This document shows, one piece after another, positions 10,823 through 20,859 of a stretch of 64,000 nt of DNA. How positions within the stretch are numbered: position 1 is the first letter of the stretch; every line of letters begins with the position of its first letter. The notes beneath the pieces were generated by a model that worked only from the letters and a program-made list of their open reading frames with translations, was not told the origin of the DNA and did no database searches. The stretch covers positions 1,922,001 to 1,986,000 of the forward strand of contig BDSL01000004.1 in NCBI GenBank assembly GCA_003116995.1, in the 5' to 3' direction. The stretch comes from Yamagishiella unicocca. Lineage: Eukaryota; Chlorophyta; Chlorophyceae; Chlamydomonadales; Volvocaceae. Made by a program: the position numbers and the translations under genes.

Positions 10823-13560
10823 GTCGTCTCGCGAGAAGTGGACGTATATTTCCGGTTTGGGCGAAATAAGCAGGCAAGGGTACCGTACACCGTATTCGCC
10901 GTCGTTGGGGCTGGTGGCGGGAGCCATGCATAAGCAGCAGCAGGAGGTTGCGGAGTAGGTGGGCGGCTGCAGCGACCCACAGCTGCTGAGGCCGGCTGCA
11001 GCGCAGCCGGCGGGGACGTGTTGTCGTCACATTGTGGCACGGGAGGCAGCATGATGGCAGCATGACGCAAAGCGTGCATGCATTCGAGCGCCGCGGGCGG
11101 GCCGCAATTTTTGTTTTATTGGGGTGGGGTGGCGTGGGCTATTTGCGTTAAGAGTGCGGTAACCTTCGACATGCGGGTCGGTTCGAGACGTTGGGTTACT
11201 TGGAGGGGGGGGCTGCACGTTGCGGCGGAGAGGAGAGGAGAGGCAGTTTGAGGTCTGGCCGGCACGCGTGGTGCTGGGCCCGGTCCGGCTCAATGGCGTT
11301 GAGAGGCAAGGGGGGGGGCTGAGGCGTCCATAAGTGGAGCCGCGGCTGTTCCTGAGTCCCTGCGGCCGCACCTGCGGGTATCTTGGCGTGGGCTGGGCTG
11401 GGCGGCATGCTTGAGCTCGGCGGGAAGGATGTCTCCGACGGCGTCAGTGCTGGTGCCGCCGAAGCGGGGTCGGGGGGGGGGCAACCGCACAGGCGGTGTT
11501 TGTGTGTGAGGGACGTGCGAGAGCGGTGCTGTGGCGGGCTTGCACGGGGAGGCAGGAAAGCCTCCTTCTCAATCGTGCTGCACAACCCAGGAACAAAAGC
11601 CGATGAGGCGTGCGCACACGGGCCCCGTGGCGGTACGGTGCTGAAACGCACCAGCACAGCGACCGTGCAGAGATTCGTAGGTAAGGAGGTACTACTCGCG
11701 TTTGGTCAGTTACACGCCAGGGGCGCGCGTCTCTGTGGCATGCGTAGTCGGACAGGGGCAGCCCGAGGGGTAGGCGTCGGGAGCCGGGGAGTTTTCAAGA
11801 TGAGCCGATGGGTACCCGCCTTGGTACAACCAGTTGCCAGGCTGTGTGACGAGAGAGGCGTGTGGGAGGCGGTTGGTTTGAGTACGATCATGACGGTTGC
11901 GCGCTTACGCGAGTGAGGGGCTGTGCCCAACAGTCCCCCGCCCGCCGGTACGCAGCGTCCCCCGCAGCGTCCTGACTTGAGCTAGGCACGAGCTAGGAGC
12001 ACACCACTAGCGACGCCGTGGGGTTCCTGCCATTACTCATGCACGCACCTTGGGGGCCACCGACATCCTCCTACCTGCCAGCTGCCTCCCAAGTACGCCA
12101 CTTCAAGCAGCCGGAGAGGCGAGCGCATAAGGCACTCGGCACTTCGCAGGGCAGTGTGGGGAATTTCCTGAACACCTAGGGCACCACATCAGGTCCCAGG
12201 TAGCCGAAATGAACGCGTGATGTGGGCACTTCCTAATGTATGCTCCTATTGAGCTGGAAGCATTTCCTGCATTTGCTCATTTGACTTCTCGGGCTGCCTT
12301 CGTGCAGCTAGCTGCTCTTGCCAGATGCGGCTGACACGGCTAAAGAGCAAGGTCAAGTCCAAAGTGGTTTCCTGGGTCTAGCGTCGTACAGATGCATAGT
12401 ACAGCTCTTCGCGATGAGGTGATCATCGTGTGATCGACTCGGCTACGCTTTCTACATAAGTGCCAAGACGGTTCTATGCCCCCCGGCATCATCGAAGCGT
12501 GGCTAATGGTGTCTCAACTTTTGCGCAGCGTACGTCACGGTATTCCTCGGACGCATCACCCGGGGTCCCTCAGCACCTGTCCACAATTTGCTATGCATAT
12601 GCTTTTGCCACTACTCCTGCGGCCCAGCGCAAACACAACAACGCCTGTCAAGCGCCTCGGACTCCAGCAACTGCGAGGGTCATCGCTTCGCCAAGTGGGC
12701 GGGTATCGCAGGGGGTCGCTGTGTTCAATCAGGTTCCATGAGCGTCCTGGACGACAGCTGTTCCCTACGGCTCCTGCGACAAGTAGCAACAGGCCTTCCT
12801 GGAGAACGCAAGTACTGCATGCACGTGCATGCACTCCCGATGCCTAAATGGCTCCTGCAACCTCGTGGATCGCTGCAGGCATGCATTTTAGCCGACCTAG
12901 ATCTTCAGGAGGTGAACAACTCTCCAGCTGGTATGTTACATTTAGCTGCGTTGACGTATTCGTCCTGATGGCCTTGATTGGAAGCCGTTACCGCAACGCA
13001 GTCGTTGTTGCAACCTGCCTAACGGATCGTTCGATCGCCATGGGGATTGCCAAGGGATTATCATTCCCTGCATTATAGGAGCAGAAAAAATGTATGAATG
13101 TTATTCCCTTAATGGGAACACGTCGGGCTGGGCTGTTCGTTGTTTCGGAAGTCTTGTAACATGTTGGACGACACAAACCAGAAAGCGACGGTGGTACAAT
13201 ATTCATCGACGTCATGATTACCAATATGAGGCCTTGGGTCACGCGGCATATGTCTAATTGCTCGGCTAAGTGCGTGCATCTGTCGCGATGATTATACGAA
13301 TGCTCTTCTAGCGGCGGCCCCAGATTTTCAAGGCGCATAGGCATTCCTTTAGCCACCATAGTAAATTTGGTGTGCAAAAAGTGTTGGGTCTGCAATTTTC
13401 GCTGAGCCGTTACTCAATGCCGTACCGTTGACTGTAGTTCGCCGTTGCTTTTTTGCTGGAATAGAAGGAATTCCTCCGGCAGTATAACAAGGTTTGGACC
13501 TTGAGGATAGGCTTTCAGCGCTATCATAGGATTGCGGCGCCCCCCCCCCCGAGAACACAG
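10823..13560. other. Non-coding stretch: SAT 3' UTR and intergenic DNA
   Basis: GC-rich sequence to about 12.0 kb is probably SAT 3' UTR. From 12.1 to 13.5 kb it becomes AT-richer, as intergenic DNA here does. Open frames up to 177 codons occur but lack splice-consistent or family-like protein. I see no gene. Confidence 0.5.
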
Positions 13561-13600
13561 TCCCTCGGGCTTCCCCCTCCTCTACCGCAAACTGGACCGC
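13561..13600 (+). promoter_or_regulatory. Conserved upstream block of pherophorin gene 1
   Basis: A block starting CCCTCGGGC and ending ACTGGACCGC, about 300 bp before the ATG. It matches 40456-40495, which lies at nearly the same distance before the second pherophorin. Surrounding sequence is much less similar. It is a candidate promoter or 5' UTR element shared by the paralogues. Confidence 0.5.
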
Positions 13601-13868
13601 ACACATTTGGTCCTCTCCTATATTAGATTTCTGATCCAGTCTGGACGCCTTGATTTCACAGGTGGGTTGGGCTCCGCCCTATGGTTGCGCCACTGTAACA
13701 TCGCTAACGGCCATGGACGGCACCACGGCGCATTTTCACTGTGCAGCAACTACGGCGTGACGATCGCCTCAATGTCTGTATAACTTATATTGCATTTTAC
13801 ACAGGCTCACACGGGCTTAAGCGCTGTTAATTCCTGACGTCGAGTGGTGATCAACGAGGGCGCCGACT

Positions 13869-15725
13869 ATGCGGCGGCATGCAGCGCTTTTTCTGGCCTT
13901 GATATGCGTCAGCGCAGTAAGAACAATAGTATCAAGGTGATAAAGGGCAATTATGATTATACAAGTTGGAGGTATTGGGTTTCGGTGCGCCACTTGCCGC
14001 GATGTATCGGACCAACGGGCACCTGTGGGTTGCACACAGCACGCTTGTAACTGCTTCAAACCACATTAAACGTTACGGAACACCTAAATGGAATACCAAT
14101 CTGGAATGGCGTCCTCCCTGTCATGCGCATGTAGGGATCTGCTCCAGGCGTACCTGGAGTCGTTCCCGCCATATCGATGCAACCGTGACCCGGCCCAATC
14201 TCGATTTCGCATCGACCCGGACTACACATTCGTCGGCACCACTGTCTGCCTGACTGCACGTGTGGTGCCCTGCCTGGTAGAGGGCAGTCCGTGCTGCAAG
14301 GAAGACGTTGACTTCAGCAAACTGGAGCTGTCGGTCGGTAAGTCGGCATCATCTCTTGTCCTGCCTACATGCCATGTGACCTTGATGGAGGGCCCCTGAT
14401 TCGAGAACTGCAGCCCACTGCTAGAAGCCATACCATACCATTCTCAATCATCGCCCCCGAATGCTCCGCTGCCACCCACCCAACTAGGCACCTCCTGTAA
14501 GCGAGCGATCTCTCGCGTCACCGTGGACGGCGTGAAGGCACGGAACCCCACCTTCGACCTGTACGGCGCGGACGACCAAAAGGCGCTGTACAAACTGACC
14601 GGCCTGAACCTGACCCTGGGCAACGCCGACGGCAAGCAGATTTGCTTCACACTTAGCGACCCATGCCCCACCATGGATGCGCTCTGCCCAGGGACCGACG
14701 GCAGTTGCGTCTACTCAATCACAGAGAGCGGCACCTGCAACTGCTGTCCAGTCAGCGTTCTGGGCCCCGCCCCACCGCCTCCACAGACGCCCCCGCCCCG
14801 CCCGCCCCGCCCGCCTTCACCCGCGCCTCCCCGCCCACCATCTCCGCGACCTCCACCACCACCGCGGCCTCCACCACCACCGCGACCACCACCCCGCAGC
14901 TCAGACCCTCCCAGCCCGCGTCCGCCCAGCCCGCCGCCGCCTAGCCCATTACCACCCAGCCCACCGCCGCCTTCGCCTGTCCCACCCAGCCCACCGCCGC
15001 CGAGCCCTCAACCGCCCTCGCCCCAGTCGCCCCCACCTACGCCGCTGAGCCCCGAACCCGCTAGCCCCTCTCTACCTTGCCCGGCCCCTATCCCTCCCTC
15101 GCCCCCACCGCCATCTCCTCCTCCCCCCAATCCGCCTCCACCAAGCCCGCCACCGCCCAGCCCAAGCCCACCCTCGCCTCCACCCCCCAGCCCCGAGCCA
15201 TGGTCACCGCTCGAAAACGCCTTCCGCCCGCCTCCCGGTGCTTCGCCCTTGCCTTTTCCTTACTGCAAGTGCAACCGTACGGCCGGGCTTCTTCCCTTCC
15301 GGATCAATCCCACACCCGTTGTCAAGCGCAGCGGCAGTAACCGACTGTACTGCCTGACGCTTGGCCGAGGCGACTGTGCAGACCCAGCCAGCAAGTGCTG
15401 CCGGCAAAGCTTGTCCAAAATTGAGTGGTCGACCAGGGACGAATGTCGGAGCAGCGTCCGCAACGTGTTCCTGGATGGCGTCAAGGTTGATCAGCAATGG
15501 GCGCCCAACGTCTTCAAACTCCCGGGCCTCGACCTGCCCCGCAGCTCAATACCCGCTCAAGGCCTCCAGCTGTGCTTGGAGCTGGGCGCGCAGTCGGCCT
15601 GTCCCACTCTGTCCACTTTTTGCAATCGCGGAGACCGTGGCCTCTGTGTCTACGCGGTGTTCAACACGGACAGAGATTGCTGTCCTGTGGGGGCACATGT
15701 AGCCCCAGCCAACACCAGGCGCTAG
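13869..15725 (+). CDS. Pherophorin 1, extracellular-matrix hydroxyproline-rich glycoprotein
   Basis: Three exons: 13869-13936, 14135-14337 and 14488-15725 (TAG), 502 residues. Exon 1 encodes a signal peptide ([16 protein letters not shown]). An N-terminal pherophorin domain follows, with regularly spaced Cys and the family signature SRFRIDP. A Ser-Pro/poly-Pro rod spans roughly residues 184-340. A second pherophorin domain ([14 protein letters not shown] ... [21 protein letters not shown] ... DCCPV) completes it. Pherophorins are secreted, hydroxylated and glycosylated on the rod, and build the wall or matrix. Exon 1 is 68 nt, exon 2 is 203 nt, and intron phases are 2 and 1, exactly as in the paralogue at 40.8-43.3 kb. 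The start was chosen by alignment to that gene's signal-peptide exon. The two genes are a tandem pair now separated by retroelements. Confidence 0.9.
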
Positions 15726-15906
15726 TACCAGTGCCCACAAGTGACGCTGCCGCAGTCCTGGCTGCAGCACTACAATGGATGGTGCGGGGGGTGGGAGAAC
15801 GAACGAGGCAGGGTGCAATCAAGTCGACCCATGTGCGCATTGAAACCGTTGTTACGGCCGTGGGGCCATAGTTCCAGATAAGGATGTTCGGGTAAGGGAT
15901 TGGGGG

Positions 15907-15911
15907 TGTAA
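15907..15911 (+). terminator. TGTAA poly(A) signal of pherophorin 1
   Basis: TGTAA lies 182 nt past the stop codon in an otherwise non-coding stretch, a typical distance for volvocine genes. Confidence 0.65.
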
Positions 15912-16334
15912 CTAGAGCCACTCCACAACTCCGGGTCGGTGAAGGGAGGGTGCGGGGTGGGGTGGGGGCCGCCGATCCGATGCGTGTTAGGGGGGGGGGG
16001 CGCAGAGATGAAGCGTCACCATCAAGGCATGGCCCGGGCGTGGGGACTTTGCACGGGGCGGAGCTATAGCATTGATTCAACACCCACCGTGGCTTATCGC
16101 CTCGCCGGCGTGCGCGCCGGTGTCGTACTCTGTCGAGAGCGAGTATTCACATGATCAGCACAGCTGGAGCATCTGCCTCCGGGCGAACAACATCACATTT
16201 TCAAGGGTACGTTTGCTATCCTCATTGATTTCTAACCCCATCTTACCACGACAAGATCTGCCCACTCATGCTACCAGGTATGAGTGGAGCTTAATGTATT
16301 TTTTAACCTTTATTTGTATTTCCCCATTGTGCTG

Positions 16335-16338
16335 TGGC
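16335..16338 (+). repeat. Left target-site duplication of element A
   Basis: TGGC directly precedes the element's TGTCGTGACA terminus. The same TGGC follows its TGTCGCGACA end at 38811-38814. Confidence 0.85.
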
Positions 16339-16708
16339 TGTCGTGACACAGTGCGTGATTGACACAGTGTAGTCACTTAGCTGTAGTCACGGTTCTAAGT
16401 GCGTGGACTGCAGTGTTGAAGTGGATCCGTTATTGCCGTACGAGCGTTGCGATGCGCCGGTGCTAAGGGACCGTGTTGTCCCTGTGCCAGGCAGTCCGCG
16501 ACTGCCTGGAATCGAACCCACAGTAATAATGTAACGAATACAGTGAGCTACTTCTCGTGAAGTCTGGCCCTTGCGCCATGAGGCAGGACCGGGATGCTAG
16601 GCTGAACTCGGACTCATTCTCGACCCAGTCCCTGACGTGCACTCCGAGCAGTGACAGTCATGCAGCTAGGTTAACCACGCCCGAGTGCGTGCGCGTATCG
16701 CCTTTACA
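16339..16708 (+). repeat. Element A, repeat A1 (370 bp)
   Basis: Matches A2 (27547-27666 plus 38510-38759) without a visible difference. It holds a perfect 10-bp hairpin stem (16487-16496 with 16500-16509) around the predicted transcript start near 16493. A TGTAA signal lies at 16530-16534. R would therefore run from about 16493 to shortly after the signal. Confidence 0.9.
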
Positions 16709-16720
16709 CAGTCGCGGACT
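16709..16720 (+). promoter_or_regulatory. Element A primer-binding site, self-priming type
   Basis: CAGTCGCGGACT immediately follows A1 and is the exact reverse complement of 16493-16504 inside A1. No tRNA-like TGG start is present. In Tf1-type elements the first nucleotides of the transcript fold back onto such a site and serve as primer. Confidence 0.75.
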
Positions 16721-17214
16721 CAAATACGTGAGCATCGGCGGCTCAACGGTGGACTTCAGCAAGACGCTGGAGTTGTCCAAGAACTTCGTTTAGACCGCGC
16801 CGAGCCAACCTGGCCGACAGGCCGAGTGGGAGCGAAGAGGGAGGTGGTGACGATCGCGATTTGTTGCCCTTCCTCACCCCAGCTTTGCCCGACAACGTCG
16901 CGGATAACCGCCAAGCACGTAGAGAACACCGTCAAGCACTTAGGGAGCGGTATCTTGCTGAGACTGAGGCTGAACTCCGCCACCGCCCATCGACTAGGGA
17001 CGAGCCAGGGACCAGTGGCACTGGAGACGACGCTGACACTGAGACCGGTGAGCCTGGGTCCTCTGAGGATCCTTCCCGGTTCTTAAGGGAGCAACAAGGT
17101 CAAGGCCCTCTAGCCGAGGGTGTCGAAGACCCTCTAGCCGAGGGCGCTGGAGCCGCGCCTATCCGTCCAGCCGCGCTTGTGCCCCGGGCACGCGCGGCGC
17201 ACGACGAGGAGAGC

Positions 17215-20200
17215 ATGAGCGCGAACAACTACCCGCCCAAATTTGGGGGTGGCTCGAGGGCGCTGAAGGAGTGGACGGCCCTCTTCAAGGCCTACATCGC
17301 CAACCTGAAGCTCAATGACAAGTGGGAACATCAGCTCATCCTCTATGAGCTGATCGTAGGGTCGGTTGGGACCGCCAGCTTTGCAGGATGGGTCGGACGG
17401 AACTCCGAAGGCATTCACCGCGCGCATTTTGTCAGCTGGGAGGCCAGCCCGGACTCTGCGCCGCCACAGCCCCAAATCGTCCGCCTCGCCTACGCTGGGA
17501 AGGCACACCGGAGTGCCCAGGGACCACTAGTGCCCTGCCTCGTCGAGTACTGGTTGGAGGCCGCCACCAAGTACTGCAAGGCGTTGGATCCCGAAGCGCG
17601 GGGGGAGATCGAGGCCTGGGTTCAGGCCCCCGGGATGTCGCTGGAGGACGCCGTGACCCATTTCCACGACCTCCAAGACCGACTGTTGGATGAGATCCTC
17701 ACGCCGCACGTACAGGCGGAGCACTTTCTCAACGGGCTCACCAACGCTGGGATGAAGGACTACATCTTCCAATGGTTCGTCCAGCAAGGCAAGCCGTTGT
17801 ACGAGCTGGACGACGTCGTGCAGCAAGCGAGACACTACGCCAATTTCGACACTGCCGTGCGGCGACGGCAGGTCAAGGAGGCGGAGGCTGGCGGTCGTGG
17901 CAAGGCGCGACAAGGCACGGCGGCGCTTGCCACCACGACGGCGCATGAAGACCCCGTTGTGCAGGCGCTGACGCAGCAGATGGCCAGCCTTCAAACGTCA
18001 TTGGCAACTATTGCGAGCGCTGTCAGCGCTGGCGCAACGCTGCATGGCCGCGGCCCGCCCCCTCCCAGTGGAGCGGGTGCCGGTGGCGTACGTGGTGGAG
18101 GCAGTGTCGCGGGGAGCTCGCGTGGAGCAAACAGGCAAAACGAACGGCGCCAGCGTCAGAATACGATGTCCTTCCCCGGGCCCATCACTGGCAGCATCGG
18201 CCGGTGCACTCACCCAGGCTGCCCGGCGCCCGGCACCCACAGCAGCGACTACTGCTTCATGCGGGCGCGAGAAGGGTACCCGACGGCCGTGCCCGGCTGG
18301 CCAGGCTCCGTGCAGGGGGGCCAGGCCAACCCTTCCCCGCAAGGTGGCCCCCAGCGCGTGATGGTCGCCCGTGGAGTGGTGCTGGAGCAGCCGGCCGCCT
18401 GGGACGAGGCAGCAGGCTATGGTGGTGGCAACCAGCTCTTGCCCGCCAACCTCGCGACTCGTGTCGTGCCGGCGCTGGCCGTGACGAAGCAGGACCAAGT
18501 GCGGCTGGAGCTGGCGCGCGCTGCTGCGCCGCCCACCTTGGTCTGTGGCCCATCACCGCCATCATCGGTTCAGGGGAGCGGAGTCGTGGGGTCGTCCCCA
18601 GTGACGGCGGTCACACACGAGCGGTTGCCGGCCAGCTTCGAGGCCCCATCGACGGTGCCGGAGCTTCCCAGCCGCCAACTACGACCCCGCCGCCCGTCGT
18701 CGACGGCGGGAGCAGGCAACACCCCTGTGCTGGTACCCGAAGCTTCACTGCCCCCGCCAATGCTGGCTGCGGCACCACCACCTCCCAGGCAGCTGAGCCA
18801 CGCGACAGCCTCCACCACACTGCTGGGGGGTGACAACGTGCCCCTGCGAGTGAGTGTCGAGGGCGACCTAGATCCTGACAGCTGCTACCAGTTGTTGCAG
18901 CTTTTCCTCCGCGAGAAGCTGCCCACGCTCCGGGACACGGCTGCTGAGCGGCATGCTGCCCTGCCCACGGCCACGCCGCCCGTGGCCACGGTGAGCTGCA
19001 CCGAGCAGCAACGGCTGCAGTACCGGGCCACGCTCGGAGAGACGGGCCTGCCATACTTTGCCCAGTCCTCGCCGGGCACCTCCGCAGTGGTCCATGCTGC
19101 CGGTGGGGGACTCATCGCCTTCCAGCGGCACCTGGTCGACAGCGCTTCGGAAGTGGAGCTCATTGCGGAGCGCGCTGCACGGCAGGCGGGCCTCACGTGG
19201 ACGAAGGACGGCACCCAGCTGGCCACCGCTGCTGGTGAGGGTGGTGTGCTCGGTCGTCTGGATGGTGGCCTCACAACCACCTGGTGCGCGAACACACACC
19301 ACGCGGTGACAAGCACCCAGGAGTGCTTTGTCCTGGCCGACAGTGTCTGTGATGGCTTGTTCCAGGTGCTGACGGGCTGGCGCCGCCTGCGCTTGCACGG
19401 CTCGGCCGTCCACACCTTCCCGGAGCCGCACGTGACATTCGTGCCGGCCCTCACGCGTGAAGGGCCCACCGACGGGCCCGTGGAGCTGGTGACCATGCCG
19501 TGCGTCAACGGCCTGGGGGGCGCTGCAGCATCCCGCTTGCGGCAGGTCAAGGAGGCCTGCAACTTGGTGCTACGGTCCTGCGTCACGGGGCTGTCCAGCC
19601 CGGCCTCACCACGCCAGGAGGAGAACCGTCAGAGGAGTGAGTACTGTGGGACGCGCAACCGGCACCGCACTTCCCGTGAACGGGTGCCTGTGCCGCCGCC
19701 ACCCTGGGACCGCCCAGCACCGTTGGGGCAGGCCGCCGAGAACGCCTCGCCCCCACGGGTGCAGCCTGGGGGCCACGTCTTCGCACGACTTGGGGAGCTG
19801 AGTGCCGGTTCACAGCAAGCAGCTTCGACGGCCACGGAAGCAGGACGCGGACGCCAGCCCCGGTACCCACCACCTCCTGAAACTGAGCAGCGTGACCAAG
19901 AATCTGACGACCGGGTGTGGCGAGCAACCCGGAGGCGCAGTCGGCGCCGACCCCGCAGCCCGGAGTGGCGCGGGCGGCCCCGGAGCCCGGAGTGGCGCGG
20001 GCGGCCCCGGAGCCCTATGCACCCACGGAGCCCTCGCCCTGTTCGTTCGCGCTCGTGCAGTCCGGTGCAACGACGCAGCCCAACACGCCTACGCAGCCCG
20101 CCACGTCGGGAGCACTCCCCAAGGCCGGCCGCCCGCATGCACCCACGTGATCCGCCCCGGCCGACACGCTCGGCAGGCGACCAGCTGTTGCCGTTGCCAG

Positions 20201-20859
20201 CTGTCAGCGTCGGGACGTCTGCTGGCCACATGGAGCGTGCACGCGGCAGTGCAGGCATCGTCACCCACCAGGTGCCGGCCCATGGGTATGCGATGCTACG
20301 GGCCGACCAGGCAGATGGCTCTTTCTTTGGGATCGAGGTGCAGGGAGCCTCTGGAGCCCTCCTTGGCACGCCCAACATGGTGGGTTTCGACACGGGCTGG
20401 ACGAACGCAGCGGCGGTCGACCTGGCCTGGGCACTATCTCAGCGCTTCCCCATCGACACGTGCTCGACGTTCATCCAGGCGTTCGACGGGCAGACGCTGA
20501 CAGCGGTGGGTTTCCTTCGGGGCTGCACGGTGCGGTTGCAAGACGCCCATGGCCGGGGGCCCGTCCACGAGGTCCCTATGGATGCCTACGTAGTGGTGAA
20601 CCTGACTGCCCCCCTGGTCCTGGGTCTACCGTACCTGGCGACCATGCATGGGCGCCTGGACTTTTCCAGCCGACCGCCACGGGTGCAATTCTCGCCACCA
20701 GGCAACTGGACGGGCGTGCCCATCGAAATCCCGTGTGCACTGCGCTCCGTCCCCACCCCGAGGTTCAGTGCTGCTGTCGGCGTGCCGCCGACAGCAGAGG
20801 GGAGTGCACTACCCCGCAACCGAGAGGCGCCGGCCATGGCCCGGGCGCCACGGCTGTAA
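17215..20859 (+). CDS. Element A Gag with two protease-like modules
   Basis: 1214 residues from the first in-frame ATG. The frame is open upstream to a stop at 16729 without another ATG. The N-terminal third is a Gag-like helical region (KEWTALFKAYIANLKLNDKW ... LEDAVTHFHDLQDRLLDEIL). A Cys/His motif CTHPGCPAPGTHSSDYC starts near residue 331. Two retropepsin-like stretches follow: LVDSASEVELI near 641 and, more convincing, GFDTGWTNAAAVD near 1057 with a later VLGLPYL. Between them lies an Arg/Ser/Pro tract (RSRRRPRSPEWRGRPRSP...) at about 19920-20170, resembling an SR domain and probably binding nucleic acid. The stop TAA overlaps the pol ATG as TAATG. Confidence 0.8.
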   Translation: MSANNYPPKFGGGSRALKEWTALFKAYIANLKLNDKWEHQLILYELIVGSVGTASFAGWVGRNSEGIHRAHFVSWEASPDSAPPQPQIVRLAYAGKAHRSAQGPLVPCLVEYWLEAATKYCKALDPEARGEIEAWVQAPGMSLEDAVTHFHDLQDRLLDEILTPHVQAEHFLNGLTNAGMKDYIFQWFVQQGKPLYELDDVVQQARHYANFDTAVRRRQVKEAEAGGRGKARQGTAALATTTAHEDPVVQALTQQMASLQTSLATIASAVSAGATLHGRGPPPPSGAGAGGVRGGGSVAGSSRGANRQNERRQRQNTMSFPGPITGSIGRCTHPGCPAPGTHSSDYCFMRAREGYPTAVPGWPGSVQGGQANPSPQGGPQRVMVARGVVLEQPAAWDEAAGYGGGNQLLPANLATRVVPALAVTKQDQVRLELARAAAPPTLVCGPSPPSSVQGSGVVGSSPVTAVTHERLPASFEAPSTVPELPSRQLRPRRPSSTAGAGNTPVLVPEASLPPPMLAAAPPPPRQLSHATASTTLLGGDNVPLRVSVEGDLDPDSCYQLLQLFLREKLPTLRDTAAERHAALPTATPPVATVSCTEQQRLQYRATLGETGLPYFAQSSPGTSAVVHAAGGGLIAFQRHLVDSASEVELIAERAARQAGLTWTKDGTQLATAAGEGGVLGRLDGGLTTTWCANTHHAVTSTQECFVLADSVCDGLFQVLTGWRRLRLHGSAVHTFPEPHVTFVPALTREGPTDGPVELVTMPCVNGLGGAAASRLRQVKEACNLVLRSCVTGLSSPASPRQEENRQRSEYCGTRNRHRTSRERVPVPPPPWDRPAPLGQAAENASPPRVQPGGHVFARLGELSAGSQQAASTATEAGRGRQPRYPPPPETEQRDQESDDRVWRATRRRSRRRPRSPEWRGRPRSPEWRGRPRSPMHPRSPRPVRSRSCSPVQRRSPTRLRSPPRREHSPRPAARMHPRDPPRPTRSAGDQLLPLPAVSVGTSAGHMERARGSAGIVTHQVPAHGYAMLRADQADGSFFGIEVQGASGALLGTPNMVGFDTGWTNAAAVDLAWALSQRFPIDTCSTFIQAFDGQTLTAVGFLRGCTVRLQDAHGRGPVHEVPMDAYVVVNLTAPLVLGLPYLATMHGRLDFSSRPPRVQFSPPGNWTGVPIEIPCALRSVPTPRFSAAVGVPPTAEGSALPRNREAPAMARAPRL

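Noticed and set aside
11383..11916. 177-codon plus-strand frame after SAT
   Set aside because: No family resemblance, no splice-consistent partner exons, and a position expected for 3' UTR or flank.
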